Origin: Arthrobacter alkaliphilus | Lineage (GTDB): Bacteria > Actinomycetota > Actinomycetes > Actinomycetales > Micrococcaceae | NCBI RefSeq assembly: GCF_021483235.1 | Contig: NZ_JAKEEC010000018.1 | Location: forward strand, 25,127 to 89,126 | DNA: 64,000 nucleotides | Reading direction: 5' to 3' | In this document: piece after piece, positions 33,964 to 43,159 of the stretch | Layout of the letters: each line of letters opens with the position of its first letter | How positions within the stretch are numbered: position 1 is the stretch's first letter | Translations under genes and position numbers: made by a program | The notes under the pieces: generated by a model | Database searches by the model: none | Told to the model about the DNA's origin: nothing | Seen by the model: the letters and a program-made list of their open reading frames with translations, nothing else

Positions 33964-36633
33964 CTACTCCTTTCGCCTGACTATCAGGCCGCTGCCCGCC
34001 AGCACGCCGCCGTCGGGACTCGCCAAAGCCTCGAGGCCCTCGATGGTTAGTTCGTCGACGTCGGTGGCGGTGTCCACGAGCACCGTGTCACCGTCCGTGA
34101 TCTGTCCGGCGAGGATCTCCTTGGCCAGGCGGTCGCCGATCTCCCGCTGGACCAGTCGCCGCAACGGACGGGCGCCGTAAGCGGGATCGTAACCGGACAT
34201 CGCGAGCCAGGCCCGGGCGCCGTCACTGACCTCCAGGGTGAGCCGGCGGTCGTGCAGCCGCTTGGCGAGCTCGTCCACGTGCAGCTCGACGATCTTGGCG
34301 AGTTCGTCCACGCTGAGCGGATCAAACAGGACGATCTCATCGAGCCGGTTGAGGAACTCGGGCTTGAAGGAGGCGTTGACCACGGCCATGACGGCGTTTC
34401 GCTTCGCCGTGGCGTCCAGGGTCGGATCCACGAGGAACTGGCTGCCGTGGTTCGACGTCAGCACCAGGATGGTGTTCCGGAAGTCCACGGTGCGGCCTTG
34501 CCCGTCGGTGAGGCGGCCGTCGTCGAGTACTTGCAGGAGGATGTCGAACACTTCGGGGTGGGCCTTCTCCACCTCGTCGAGCAGGATCACGGAGTACGGG
34601 CGACGGCGGACCGCTTCGGTGAGCTGGCCGCCTTCCTCATAGCCCACGTATCCGGGAGGGGCGCCGACCAGCCGGGCCACGGAGTGCTTCTCCCCGTATT
34701 CGGACATGTCGATCCGCACCATGGCACGTTCGTCGTCGAACAGGAAGTCGGCGAGGGCCTTCGCGAGCTCGGTTTTGCCAACGCCTGTGGGTCCCAGGAA
34801 GAGGAACGAACCTGTGGGGCGGTTCGGGTCGCTGATGCCCGCACGGGCACGTCGGACGGCGTCCGAAACCGCGGCCACGGCCTTGGACTGACCGATCAGC
34901 CGTTTGCCGAGCTCGGCTTCCATGTGCAGCAGTTTCTGGGATTCGCCCTGCAGCATGCGGCCGGCGGGGATCCCGGTCCAGGCGGAGATGACCTCGGCGA
35001 TATCGTCCGCGGTGACTTCTTCCGCGACCATCAGCTCGGGTTTTCCTTCACCCCCGGTTCCCCGGGCGGATTCTTCCGCGGCGGCCGCACTGAGCTCGCG
35101 CTCCAAGGCGGGCAATTCGCCGTAAAGGATGCGGGAGGCGGCTTCGAGATCGCCCTCGCGCTGGTACTTCTCGGCAGCGGAACGCAACTCATCGATCTTC
35201 GCTTTGAGGTCACCGACGCGGTTCAGGCCAGCCTTCTCGGCTTCCCAACGGGCATTCAGCGCGGCGAGGGCCTCCTGCTTGTCCGCTTTGTCTGCGCGAA
35301 GCGCGGCGAGGCGTTCCACGGAGGCTGCGTCAGTCTCGTGGGCGAGGGCCAGTTCCTCCATGGTGAGACGGTCCACGATCCGGCGAAGCTGGTCGATTTC
35401 CTCAGGAGCCGAGTCGATTTCCATGCGCAGGCGGGAAGCGGCCTCGTCCACGAGGTCGATCGCCTTGTCCGGCAACTGGCGGCCAGAGATGTAGCGGTTG
35501 GAGAGCGTGGCCGCGGCCACCAGGGCGGAGTCCGCGATGGCCACCTTGTGGTGGGCCTCGTAGCGTTCCTTGAGGCCGCGGAGGATGCCGATGGTGTCTT
35601 CCACGCTCGGCTCGCCCACAAAGACCTGTTGGAAGCGGCGTTCCAGGGCAGGATCCTTTTCGATGTTCTCGCGGTACTCGTCCAGGGTGGTGGCACCGAT
35701 GAGCCGCAACTCACCCCGGGCCAGCATGGGCTTGAGCATATTGCCTGCGTCCATGGCACTGTCACCTGTGGCACCGGCGCCCACCACCGTGTGGATTTCG
35801 TCGATGAAGGTAACAATCTGTCCGTTGGAGTTTTTGATCTCCTCCAGCACGGCCTTGAGCCGTTCCTCGAATTCGCCGCGGTATTTCGCGCCGGCCACCA
35901 TGGATGCGAGGTCCAGCGCTATCAGGGTCTTGCCCCGCAGGCTTTCCGGGACGTCGCCGGCCACAATGCGCTGGGCCAGCCCTTCGACCACTGCCGTCTT
36001 GCCGACGCCGGGTTCACCGATGAGTACGGGGTTGTTCTTGGTCCGGCGGCTCAGGACCTGGACCACCCGCCGGATCTCGCTGTCCCGCCCGATCACGGGA
36101 TCCAGCTTGCCGGAGCGCGCAACGGCCGTGAGGTCGGTGCCGTATTTCTCCAGCGCCTGGAAAGTATTTTCCGGGTCTTGGGAGGTGACCTTCCGGTCGC
36201 CGCGGACACCCGGCAAGGCGGCGAGGAGCGCTTCGTGGGAGGCGCCGGCGTCGCGCAATAACTTCCCTACGGCGTCGCTACCGGCAGAAAGGCCCAAAAG
36301 GAGATGCTCGGTGGATACAAAGGAATCGCCGAGTTTCTCGGCCTCGTTCTGGGCGGCCTGGATGGCCTGCATGGATGGACGGGAAAGCTGCGCTTGCTGG
36401 ACAGAGCTGCCCGACGACGACGGCAGGGCCTTGATGGCGGAACTCGCCTGTACGCTCACGGCATCCGGGTCCGCTCCAGTGGCGCGCAAAAGGGCCACGG
36501 CGACGCCCTCGCGCTGGTCCATGAGCGCCTTGAGCAGATGGGCCGGTTCGAGTTGCGGATTTCCGGCGGTGGAGGCGTTCATGGCCGCCGCGGAAAGAGC
36601 CTCTTGGCTCTTGGTGGTGAATTTGACGTCCAT
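33964..36633 (-). CDS. clpB: ClpB disaggregase
   Basis: The 889-residue AAA+ chaperone rescues aggregated proteins with DnaK. A Clp N-domain ([24 protein letters not shown]) is followed by the first AAA module (GEPGVGKT, about residue 206), a coiled-coil M-domain (about 400-520, rich in Glu/Lys/Ala) and the second AAA module (GPTGVGKT with [18 protein letters not shown]). The C-terminal D2-small domain ends the protein. The frame opens upstream, but the ATG at 36633 has GAGAGGAG and fits the family. A HspR-type inverted repeat precedes it. Confidence 0.97.
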   Translation of the reverse strand: MDVKFTTKSQEALSAAAMNASTAGNPQLEPAHLLKALMDQREGVAVALLRATGADPDAVSVQASSAIKALPSSSGSSVQQAQLSRPSMQAIQAAQNEAEKLGDSFVSTEHLLLGLSAGSDAVGKLLRDAGASHEALLAALPGVRGDRKVTSQDPENTFQALEKYGTDLTAVARSGKLDPVIGRDSEIRRVVQVLSRRTKNNPVLIGEPGVGKTAVVEGLAQRIVAGDVPESLRGKTLIALDLASMVAGAKYRGEFEERLKAVLEEIKNSNGQIVTFIDEIHTVVGAGATGDSAMDAGNMLKPMLARGELRLIGATTLDEYRENIEKDPALERRFQQVFVGEPSVEDTIGILRGLKERYEAHHKVAIADSALVAAATLSNRYISGRQLPDKAIDLVDEAASRLRMEIDSAPEEIDQLRRIVDRLTMEELALAHETDAASVERLAALRADKADKQEALAALNARWEAEKAGLNRVGDLKAKIDELRSAAEKYQREGDLEAASRILYGELPALERELSAAAAEESARGTGGEGKPELMVAEEVTADDIAEVISAWTGIPAGRMLQGESQKLLHMEAELGKRLIGQSKAVAAVSDAVRRARAGISDPNRPTGSFLFLGPTGVGKTELAKALADFLFDDERAMVRIDMSEYGEKHSVARLVGAPPGYVGYEEGGQLTEAVRRRPYSVILLDEVEKAHPEVFDILLQVLDDGRLTDGQGRTVDFRNTILVLTSNHGSQFLVDPTLDATAKRNAVMAVVNASFKPEFLNRLDEIVLFDPLSVDELAKIVELHVDELAKRLHDRRLTLEVSDGARAWLAMSGYDPAYGARPLRRLVQREIGDRLAKEILAGQITDGDTVLVDTATDVDELTIEGLEALASPDGGVLAGSGLIVRRKE

Positions 36634-36667
36634 GGAAGAGCTCCTCTCGGGACCGTGTGCTTGTGTC

Positions 36668-36694
36668 AAAGTTGAGTCTACTATGCTCAACTTT
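36668..36694. promoter_or_regulatory. HAIR-type (HspR) operator upstream of clpB
   Basis: The sequence TTGAGT-N7-GCTCAA at 36672-36690 matches the HspR-associated inverted repeat (CTTGAGT-N7-ACTCAAG) at 11 of the 14 conserved positions. The full inverted repeat has 9-bp arms (AAAGTTGAG/CTCAACTTT). It is 35-61 bp before the clpB ATG and so overlaps the likely promoter. Heat-shock repression by HspR is expected; hspR itself is not in the window. Confidence 0.85.
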
Positions 36695-36782
36695 ACGTGT
36701 GCGGCTTCCCTGCTCCATGTTTGCCCACGGCGAAACCGCTGTCCAGACCCTTGGTCCCACTCTGGATAAAGCGCCGTACGAT

Positions 36783-37256
36783 ATGCACATGGCACCCTTC
36801 ACAGTCACTCGCAATGCACTGGTTCCGGCCGCGGCCGCCGACATTTTCCCCCTCGTCAACAACTTCCACGAGTGGACCAAGTGGTCTCCGTGGGAAGGCG
36901 TCGACCCCAAGATGAACCGCACCTATTCAGGCAACGAATCCGGCGTGGGAGCAAAGTACGCCTGGAGTGGCAATAACAAGGCCGGCAGCGGCACCATGGA
37001 AATCGTCGGCTCGGAGGAGCCCCGCAAGATCGATATCCGCCTTGAGTTCACCCGGCCGATGAAGGCAGTCAACCCCACCGAATTCACGTTTGTGCCCGAA
37101 GGGAACGGCACCCGCGTGACCTGGACCATGACCGGCGAGAACAAGGGCCTCGGCAAAATCTTCGCTTTGTTCATGAACATGGACAAGCTTGTGGGCCGCG
37201 ACTTCGAAAAGGGCTTGGGCGCACTCTCCGCGGCGGCCACCCAAAAGGCCTCCTAG
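36783..37256 (+). CDS. SRPBCC-family (START-like) protein
   Basis: The 157-residue protein reads VTRNALVPAAAADIFPLVNNFHEWTKWSPW near the start and FTFVPEGNGTRVTWTMTGEN later, a polyketide-cyclase/START-like single domain. The ATG at 36783 or the one two codons later could be used; no clear ribosome site is seen. It starts about 90 bp after the clpB HAIR element on the opposite strand and may share that region. Ligand and function are unknown. Confidence 0.8.
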   Translation: MHMAPFTVTRNALVPAAAADIFPLVNNFHEWTKWSPWEGVDPKMNRTYSGNESGVGAKYAWSGNNKAGSGTMEIVGSEEPRKIDIRLEFTRPMKAVNPTEFTFVPEGNGTRVTWTMTGENKGLGKIFALFMNMDKLVGRDFEKGLGALSAAATQKAS

Positions 37257-37270
37257 AGCACCACCGGGTC

Positions 37271-38140
37271 ATGGCCGTCTACGTCGATCCGCCGCTGTGG
37301 CCAGCGCACGGGACCGTGTTTTCCCACCTCGTCTCGGACACTTCGCTGGAGGAACTGCATGCCTTCGCGGAAGCCACAGGGATACCCGGGCGTGCCTTCG
37401 ACGGCGACCACTACGACGTCCCGGAACGCAGGTACCAGGATCTGCTGTCCGCAGGCGCCATCCCCGTGGAAGCGCGCATTCTTGTGCGGAAACTGATTGC
37501 GAGCGGCTTGCGGATTCCCGCCCGCCAACGCAGCAAGGCGCTCACGGTACCCTTGCTCGAGCGCTGGAATTCGACACTTCCGGGACATGAGGAGCTGGGT
37601 TTTGAGCTCCTCGAACGCTGGGGCGAGGACCACCGGAAGTATCACAGCCGCACGCATTTGCTGTCGGTCCTGGAAGCCTTGGACCTCCTCAGCGAACCCG
37701 CCCAGCCTGCGCGGCCGGTAACGCTGGCCGCCTGGTTCCATGACGCCGTCTACGAAGGAATCGCCGGGCAGGACGAAGAGCAATCGGCCCGGCTGGCCGA
37801 GGACCGGCTTGCCGCCGCGGGTCTTCCCGGGGCGGTGATCGACGAAGTTGCCCGGCTAGTCAGGCTGACGTCCACCCACAGCCCCGAGCCGGGCGATCAC
37901 GCCGGAGCCCTCTTGTGCGACGCCGATCTTTCCATCCTCGGTGCGGAACCAGCGGCTTACGCCCGGTACCTTGATGCGGTCCGCAAGGACTACGCCCATG
38001 TCAGCGATGCCGCCTTCGCAGCCGGCAGGGCGGCCGTCGTTCGGCGATTGCTCGCCCTGGACCCGCTTTTCCACAGCGAACGCGCGAAAGGCCTGTGGCT
38101 GGAAGCTGCCCGGCGCAACCTGGCGGCCGAACTGTCATGA
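37271..38140 (+). CDS. DUF4031 / HD-superfamily fusion protein
   Basis: The 289-residue protein has an N-terminal DUF4031 domain (MAVYVDPPLWPAHGTVFSHL; about residues 1-85). A predicted metal-dependent HD phosphohydrolase of the COG4339 type (about 95-289) follows, with ligands in KYHSRTHLL, AAWFHDAVYE and CDADLSILG. HD-domain relatives of this group are little studied. The start follows the SRPBCC stop by 14 bp and its end overlaps the ComB gene by 4 bp, so the three genes may form one transcript. The fusion suggests a common substrate for the two domains, but none is known. Confidence 0.8.
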   Translation: MAVYVDPPLWPAHGTVFSHLVSDTSLEELHAFAEATGIPGRAFDGDHYDVPERRYQDLLSAGAIPVEARILVRKLIASGLRIPARQRSKALTVPLLERWNSTLPGHEELGFELLERWGEDHRKYHSRTHLLSVLEALDLLSEPAQPARPVTLAAWFHDAVYEGIAGQDEEQSARLAEDRLAAAGLPGAVIDEVARLVRLTSTHSPEPGDHAGALLCDADLSILGAEPAAYARYLDAVRKDYAHVSDAAFAAGRAAVVRRLLALDPLFHSERAKGLWLEAARRNLAAELS

Positions 38141-38916
38141 CCCTGGCGGGGAGGGCGCAGCGGCAGCTTCCGTTCACCGTGAGGTTTGAGTGGGGGCTCG
38201 ACGGCGCCCGCGCCGTTACGTCCGGAGCGGACCTCGCCGTCGTGGTGGACGTCCTCTCCTTCACCACCTGCGTCAGTATCGCCGTCGATCGTGGTGCCAC
38301 GGTGTTCCCGTACCCGTGGAACGACGCCGGGGCCGAAGATTTCGCCGCCCGCCATGATGCCCGGCTGGCCGGTCCGCGCGGTGCCGGCGGACTGAGCCTC
38401 TCGCCGTCGAGCTTGCGGGCCGCGCAGACGCTGGAGCGCGTCGTGCTGCCTTCGCCCGATGGCTCTTCAATCTCCTTTGAGCTCGCCCGGGACGTCCCGC
38501 TCGTCGCGGCCGTGTCGCTCCGCAACGCAGCCGCCACCGCGGATTGGGTCGCGGCCGAACTCCCCCCGGATGCGGTGGTGGCGGTGATCGCGGCCGGCGA
38601 GCTCTGGCCCGGCGGTTCGCTCCGCCCCGCCGTCGAGGATCAGATCGGAGCCGGCGCATTCATCGCCGGGCTCGCCGCGGCAGGGCGGGGCGGCTTCACC
38701 GCGGAAGACGGCAGGGAAGGTTTCGCGCCGGAGGCTGATGCCGCGATGGCCGTATTCAACGCCGCAGAGCCCCGGCTCGCCGATGCGCTCCGAGGCTGCT
38801 CCAGCGGGCGGGAGTTAATCGACGCAGGCTACGCCGATGACGTCGAGATCGCCGCCGAACTCGACGCCGGCACAGCTGTGGCCCTGTTGGCCGACGGCGC
38901 TTTCCGGCGGCCCTGA
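38137..38916 (+). CDS. 2-phosphosulfolactate phosphatase family (ComB-like)
   Basis: The 259-residue protein has the ComB signature segments VVVDVLSFTTCVSIAVDRGATVFPY, LVAAVSLRNAAATADW and VVAVIAAGELWPGG. The founding enzyme works in coenzyme M synthesis in methanogens, which this organism does not make, so the substrate here is probably another phosphorylated hydroxy acid. It overlaps the DUF4031-HD gene by ATGA. No sulfolactate genes are nearby. The family is certain; the reaction is not. Confidence 0.82.
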   Translation: MTLAGRAQRQLPFTVRFEWGLDGARAVTSGADLAVVVDVLSFTTCVSIAVDRGATVFPYPWNDAGAEDFAARHDARLAGPRGAGGLSLSPSSLRAAQTLERVVLPSPDGSSISFELARDVPLVAAVSLRNAAATADWVAAELPPDAVVAVIAAGELWPGGSLRPAVEDQIGAGAFIAGLAAAGRGGFTAEDGREGFAPEADAAMAVFNAAEPRLADALRGCSSGRELIDAGYADDVEIAAELDAGTAVALLADGAFRRP

Positions 38917-38954
38917 GGGCGTTTCGGCATGATTCTCCGGGGGGCTTGCATCTT

Positions 38955-39002
38955 CACTACTTAGCGTTACTATATACCAGTAGCTAGTAACACTGAGTAG
39001 TG
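38955..39002. promoter_or_regulatory. PadR operator candidate: 18-nt imperfect inverted repeat
   Basis: Left arm CACTACTTAGCGTTACTA (38955-38972) and right arm TAGTAACACTGAGTAGTG (38985-39002) match at 16 of 18 positions and flank a 12-nt spacer. The right edge is 1 bp before the PadR ribosome site AAGGAGG (39004-39010). The AT-rich TACTATAT centre fits PadR operators. Confidence 0.78.
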
Positions 39003-39016
39003 CAAGGAGGTGTCCG

Positions 39017-39346
39017 ATGGGCAGGCAGATGACGGAGATGCTCAAAGGAACCCTGGAGGGCATCGTTCTCGCCCTCCTGACCGGGAAGCCCGCGTACGGG
39101 TACGAAATTACGACGTTGCTCCGGGAGCAGGGTTTCAGCGAGATCGCCGAGGGCACCGTGTACGCGCTGCTCGTCAGGATCGAGCAGAAAGGCCTAGTCG
39201 ACGTCGAGAAGCGGCCATCCGAGAAGGGTCCGCCGCGCAAGGTGTATTCGCTCAACAGCCAGGGCGAAAAGGAACTGGACGAATTCTGGAACACATGGAG
39301 CTTCCTGTCCGAGCGGCTGGAACAGCTCCGAAAGGATGGAAAGTGA
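39017..39346 (+). CDS. PadR-family regulator
   Basis: The 109-residue winged-helix protein begins MGRQMTEMLKGTLEGIVLALL and carries YGYEITTLLREQGF, IAEGTVYALLVRIEQKGLV and PPRKVYSLNSQGEKEL, the PadR hallmark. It is short and lacks the long second domain, as in PadR-s1 types. It begins the PadR-DUF1048-ATPase-permease operon behind a strong AAGGAGG site. A long inverted repeat overlaps its promoter, so it likely represses the operon and is relieved by a drug-like ligand. Confidence 0.92.
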   Translation: MGRQMTEMLKGTLEGIVLALLTGKPAYGYEITTLLREQGFSEIAEGTVYALLVRIEQKGLVDVEKRPSEKGPPRKVYSLNSQGEKELDEFWNTWSFLSERLEQLRKDGK

Positions 39347-39729
39347 TCATGGCAGCAGGATGGATCGAGCAGCTCACGGGATCGCTCGAACAGAAGAAGC
39401 AATACCGGCAAAACAAGGCCCGCATAGCGCAGCTTCCCGCGGACTATCGCGAGGCGGCGACCGCGCTGGAGCGGTACCTCATGTATTTCGGGGCCATCAC
39501 CAAGGGCGACGTGCTGCTACGGATGCTCGGCGATCTCACCGATCTCTTCGAACAGAGCGCCGCGGACGGAACGCCGATCCGCGGCATCGTCGGCGACGAT
39601 CCAGTGGAGTTCGCCGAAACGTTCATGCGCAACTACACGGGCGGCCAGTGGATCAACAAGGAGCGTGAACGCCTGGTCAAGGCGATCGACGCCGCCGCCG
39701 GAGACAATCGGAAGGAGGAGCAACCATGA
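39343..39729 (+). CDS. DUF1048-domain protein
   Basis: The 128-residue protein has a helical DUF1048 fold (WIEQLTGSLEQKKQYRQNKARIAQLP, ALERYLMYFGAITKG and FMRNYTGGQWINKERERL). Members commonly follow PadR genes and precede ABC exporters; their function is unknown. The GTG at 39343 overlaps the PadR stop (GTGA) and has AAGGA six bases upstream; an ATG two codons later is an alternative. The stop overlaps the ATPase start. No membrane segment is seen. Confidence 0.85.
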   Translation: MIMAAGWIEQLTGSLEQKKQYRQNKARIAQLPADYREAATALERYLMYFGAITKGDVLLRMLGDLTDLFEQSAADGTPIRGIVGDDPVEFAETFMRNYTGGQWINKERERLVKAIDAAAGDNRKEEQP

Positions 39730-40526
39730 CCACCGCATCCGCTGCCCGTGAACCCGCGATCCGCGTGCAGGGCATGGAAAAGTCCTACAAGGAGCTGCAC
39801 GTGCTCCGCGGCGTGGACTTCGACGTGGCACCCGGCTCCATCTTTGCCCTTCTGGGCTCAAACGGAGCAGGCAAGACCACGATCGTGAAAATCCTGTCCA
39901 CCCTACTGAGTCCCGATGCCGGCACGGCCAGCGTCAACGGATTCGACGTGGTGAGCAACCCGTCGCGGGTCCGGGAATCCATTAGCCTTACCGGACAGTT
40001 CGCAGCAGTCGATGAGATTCTCTCCGGCCGCGAAAACCTGGTGCTGGTTGCCAAGTTGCGGCACCTGAAGGACCCCGGCCAAGCGGCGGACCGTCTCCTG
40101 GCGCGCTTCAAATTGAGCGATGCGGCATCCCGGAAGGTGTCAGAGTATTCAGGGGGCATGCGCCGTCGCCTTGACATCGCCATGAGCCTGATCGGCCAGC
40201 CCGAGATAATCTTCCTCGATGAGCCGACCACCGGACTCGACCCGGAAGCACGCATCGAAGTATGGCAGGTAATCCAGGAGCTCGCGGATCAGGGCACCAC
40301 CGTCCTGCTCACCACGCAGTATCTCGACGAAGCCGAACAACTCGCGGACCGGATCGCCATCCTTCACCAAGGGCGCATCATCGCGAACGGCACCCTCGCC
40401 GAACTCAAGCAACTTCTTCCGCCCGCCAAAGTCGAATACGTCGAAAAGCAGCCCAGCCTGGAGGATATCTTTCTCGCACTGGTGGGCAACCAAGGCAAGG
40501 TCGCGTCAACTAAGGACCCGTCATGA
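39726..40526 (+). CDS. Drug-export ABC transporter ATP-binding protein (DrrA-like)
   Basis: The 266-residue ATPase has Walker A LGSNGAGKTT, the signature YSGGMRRRLDIAMSL and Walker B IIFLDEPTTGLDPEA. An H-loop (TTQYLDEAEQLADRIAILHQGRI) and a DrrA-type C-terminal tail follow. It overlaps DUF1048 and the permease by 4 bp each. With a separate ABC-2 permease it forms an exporter probably induced through PadR. The substrate is unknown. Confidence 0.93.
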   Translation: MTTASAAREPAIRVQGMEKSYKELHVLRGVDFDVAPGSIFALLGSNGAGKTTIVKILSTLLSPDAGTASVNGFDVVSNPSRVRESISLTGQFAAVDEILSGRENLVLVAKLRHLKDPGQAADRLLARFKLSDAASRKVSEYSGGMRRRLDIAMSLIGQPEIIFLDEPTTGLDPEARIEVWQVIQELADQGTTVLLTTQYLDEAEQLADRIAILHQGRIIANGTLAELKQLLPPAKVEYVEKQPSLEDIFLALVGNQGKVASTKDPS

Positions 40527-41284
40527 GCACACACTTCGTTGGAGATACGTCCGTCTTGCTGGGCCGCTCCATGCGCCACATCTTCCGCAGCGCGGACACC
40601 ATTATCACCACGGCAATCACGCCGATCGCCCTCATGCTGCTGTTCGTCTATGTGTTCGGCGGCGCCATCAGGACAGGCAACGAGAACTACGTCAACTACC
40701 TGCTGCCCGGAATCATGCTGATCGCCATCGCGTCGGGTATCGCATACACCGCCGTTCGCTTGTTCACCGACATGAAGAGCGGCATCTTCGAGCGGTTCCA
40801 CTCGATGCCGATCGCCCGATCATCCGTGCTGTGGGCACATGTGCTGACCTCCATGGTGGCTAACGCGCTCTCGCTCGTGATCATCCTGCTGGTGGCCCTC
40901 CTTATGGGGTTCCGCACGTCGGCAAGCCTGCTGGCATGGCTCGCCGTCGTCGGAATCCTGGCACTGTTCACCCTCGCCCTCACGTGGCTGGCAATCATCG
41001 CGGGCCTGACCGCGAAGTCCGTCGACGGCGCGGGCGGGTTCTCCTACCCGCTCATCTTCCTGCCGTTCATCAGTTCGGCTTTCGTCCCCACAACCACCAT
41101 GCCGGGTCCTGTTCGGGCCTTCGCCGAGAACCAGCCAGTCACGTCGATCGTCAACACGATCCAGGATCTGTTTGAACAACGGCCGATCGGAAGCGACATA
41201 TGGGTAGCCCTCGCGTGGTGCCTCGGCATTCTGGTCCTCGCGTACTTCTTCGCCGCGGCCGCCTACCGGCGCAGGATCAGCTGA
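40523..41284 (+). CDS. ABC-2 type drug-export permease
   Basis: The 253-residue membrane protein has six predicted helices and the ABC-2 domain stretch VNYLLPGIMLIAIASGIAYTAV, with GGFSYPLIFLPFISSAFVPT in the C-terminal half. It matches the DrrB type. It is the last gene of the PadR operon and ends only 3 bp from the stop of the convergent poxB gene, so no terminator hairpin lies between the two stops. Confidence 0.92.
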   Translation: MSTHFVGDTSVLLGRSMRHIFRSADTIITTAITPIALMLLFVYVFGGAIRTGNENYVNYLLPGIMLIAIASGIAYTAVRLFTDMKSGIFERFHSMPIARSSVLWAHVLTSMVANALSLVIILLVALLMGFRTSASLLAWLAVVGILALFTLALTWLAIIAGLTAKSVDGAGGFSYPLIFLPFISSAFVPTTTMPGPVRAFAENQPVTSIVNTIQDLFEQRPIGSDIWVALAWCLGILVLAYFFAAAAYRRRIS

Positions 41285-41287
41285 GGG

Positions 41288-43024
41288 CTAGAAGATCTGG
41301 CGGATGTTGGTCTTCGCGAGGTCGATGAGCTGGTCACCGCGGCCTGAGAGGACCGTCCGGATCGCGTAGAGCGTGAAGCCCTTGACTTGCGCTGCACTGA
41401 CCGCCGGCGGAATGGACAGTTCCTGCCGGGCCGTGCGGACATCGATCAGGGCCGGACCGTCGTGCGCGAAAGCTTCGGCCAGTCCCGCCTTCAGTCCGGA
41501 CGAGTCGTCCACCCGGATGCCGCGGATGCCCAGCGCCTCTGCCAGCTTGGCGAAATCCGGATTTTCGAGTCCGGTGCCGAAATTGACGAATCCGGCGGCC
41601 TTCATTTCGAGCTCCACAAAGTTCAGCGACGAGTTGTTGAAGACCACCGCTTTGACGGGGAGTTTGTTTTGCACCAGGGTGATCAACTCTCCGAGAAGCA
41701 TGGTCAGGCCGCCGTCTCCGGCGAGTGCCACCACTTGCCGCCCGGGGTAAGCGGCCGCCGCGCCGATACCGTGCGACAACGCAGTTGCCATGGTTCCGTG
41801 GTTGAACGAGCCGAGCAGCCGGCGTCGGCCGTTCATGCCCAGGTACCGGGCCGCCCACACGGTGGGGGACCCGACGTCGCACGTGAAAACCGCATCGGGG
41901 GCGGCCAACTCATCCACGAGCCTGCCCACGAACTGCGGGTGGATCGGCTGGCCGTCCTTGGCCGGAGATGCCAGGTCATCGAGTTTGGCGCGCGACTTGG
42001 CGTAGTGCTTGAGGGAAGTACTCAGGTGTGTCCGCTTCGACTTGCGCTCGATCAAGGGCAGGAGCGAGGCTGCCGTGTCCTTGACGGTGCCCACAAGGCC
42101 AAGATCGATCCGGGCCCGCCGGCCGAGTTGCTCGCCCCTGATGTCCACTTGGATGATCTTTGCGTCCTCCGGAAAGAACTGCTGGTACGGAAAATCAGTG
42201 CCCAGCATCAGCAATGCCTCGCAGCTCTCCATCGCGCGATAGCCGGAGCTGAATCCCAAAAGTCCGGTCATGCCGACGTCGAAGGGGTTGTCGTATTCGA
42301 TGTGCTCCTTGCCGCGCATCGCGTGGACGATCGGCGCGCCCAGCGCGTCCGCCAGGGCCATGACCTCGCCGTGCGCGCCGGCGGTGCCCGCACCGGCCAG
42401 GATGGTGACTTTGCCGGCGGCGTTGAGAATGTCCGCCGCTTCGGCGAGTTCCATGGGATTGGGCCTGATCTCCGGACGCGCGGCCCGGATCACGGCCGTC
42501 CGGTTGCTTTGCGCCTCCGCGAGGGCAACGTCGCCGGGAATGACGACGACGGCGACACCCCGTTTCTCGACGGCCGTCCGCATGGCGATTTCCAGGACCC
42601 GGGGCATCTGGGAAGGGTGCGCTACGTGCTCGACATACACGCTGCATTCCCGGAACAACTCCTGAGGATGCGTCTCCTGGAAGTACTGGCTGCCGATCTC
42701 TTCGCTGGGAATGTGCGCGGCGATGGCCAGCACGGGAACCCTGGACTTGTTGGCATCGTAGAGGCCGTTGATCAGGTGCAGGTTCCCGGGGCCGCATGAC
42801 CCGGCGCACACCGCCAGTTCATCCGTGAGACCCGCTTCGGCTGCGGCGGCCAACGCCGCCGCTTCCTCGTGCCGGACGTGCACCCAGCGGATATCCTGTT
42901 CCTCCCTCAGCGCGTCCGTGAATCCGTTCAGCGAATCCCCGGGGATCCCGTAGACGCGCTGGACATTGTTGGCTTTGAGGGTGGCGACGATGTTCTTGGC
43001 GACGGTGTTCCTGGCGGCGGACAT
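41288..43024 (-). CDS. poxB: Pyruvate oxidase-type ThDP enzyme (pyruvate dehydrogenase (quinone) family)
   Basis: The 578-residue ThDP-dependent enzyme probably decarboxylates pyruvate to acetate with electrons passed to quinone. It has the N-terminal pyrimidine domain (YGIPGDSLNGFTDALR and VRHEEAAALAAAAEAGLT, with the catalytic Glu in HEE), a central FAD-binding domain and the ThDP motif GDGGLTMLLGEL ending NNSSLNFVELEM. The C-terminus contacts the membrane in PoxB, but the amphipathic tail here is short. AAAGGA precedes the ATG. A 7-bp inverted repeat (GGCAGTG/CACTGCC) lies upstream at 43046-43063. Confidence 0.88.
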   Translation of the reverse strand: MSAARNTVAKNIVATLKANNVQRVYGIPGDSLNGFTDALREEQDIRWVHVRHEEAAALAAAAEAGLTDELAVCAGSCGPGNLHLINGLYDANKSRVPVLAIAAHIPSEEIGSQYFQETHPQELFRECSVYVEHVAHPSQMPRVLEIAMRTAVEKRGVAVVVIPGDVALAEAQSNRTAVIRAARPEIRPNPMELAEAADILNAAGKVTILAGAGTAGAHGEVMALADALGAPIVHAMRGKEHIEYDNPFDVGMTGLLGFSSGYRAMESCEALLMLGTDFPYQQFFPEDAKIIQVDIRGEQLGRRARIDLGLVGTVKDTAASLLPLIERKSKRTHLSTSLKHYAKSRAKLDDLASPAKDGQPIHPQFVGRLVDELAAPDAVFTCDVGSPTVWAARYLGMNGRRRLLGSFNHGTMATALSHGIGAAAAYPGRQVVALAGDGGLTMLLGELITLVQNKLPVKAVVFNNSSLNFVELEMKAAGFVNFGTGLENPDFAKLAEALGIRGIRVDDSSGLKAGLAEAFAHDGPALIDVRTARQELSIPPAVSAAQVKGFTLYAIRTVLSGRGDQLIDLAKTNIRQIF

Positions 43025-43045
43025 GGACTGTTCCTTTCGACGGGA

Positions 43046-43063
43046 GGCAGTGCAGACACTGCC
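43046..43063. promoter_or_regulatory. Inverted repeat GGCAGTG-CAGA-CACTGCC upstream of poxB
   Basis: A perfect 7-bp inverted repeat with a 4-nt spacer lies 22 bp before the poxB start. In the mRNA it would form a hairpin near the ribosome site; as DNA it could be an operator. No regulator is assigned. Confidence 0.35.
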
Positions 43064-43159
43064 TACGCTACTCCGGAACAGTCAGTGGCGCCCCGGTGCC
43101 CGACGCCGGGAACCGGATGGCCGGCGCCGCCGCTCTACCGGAGGGGCGGCGCCGCGGCG

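Noticed and set aside
34252..36261. Long frame antisense to clpB
   Set aside because: ClpB motifs on the minus strand are complete; the plus-strand translation shows no family and no start signal.
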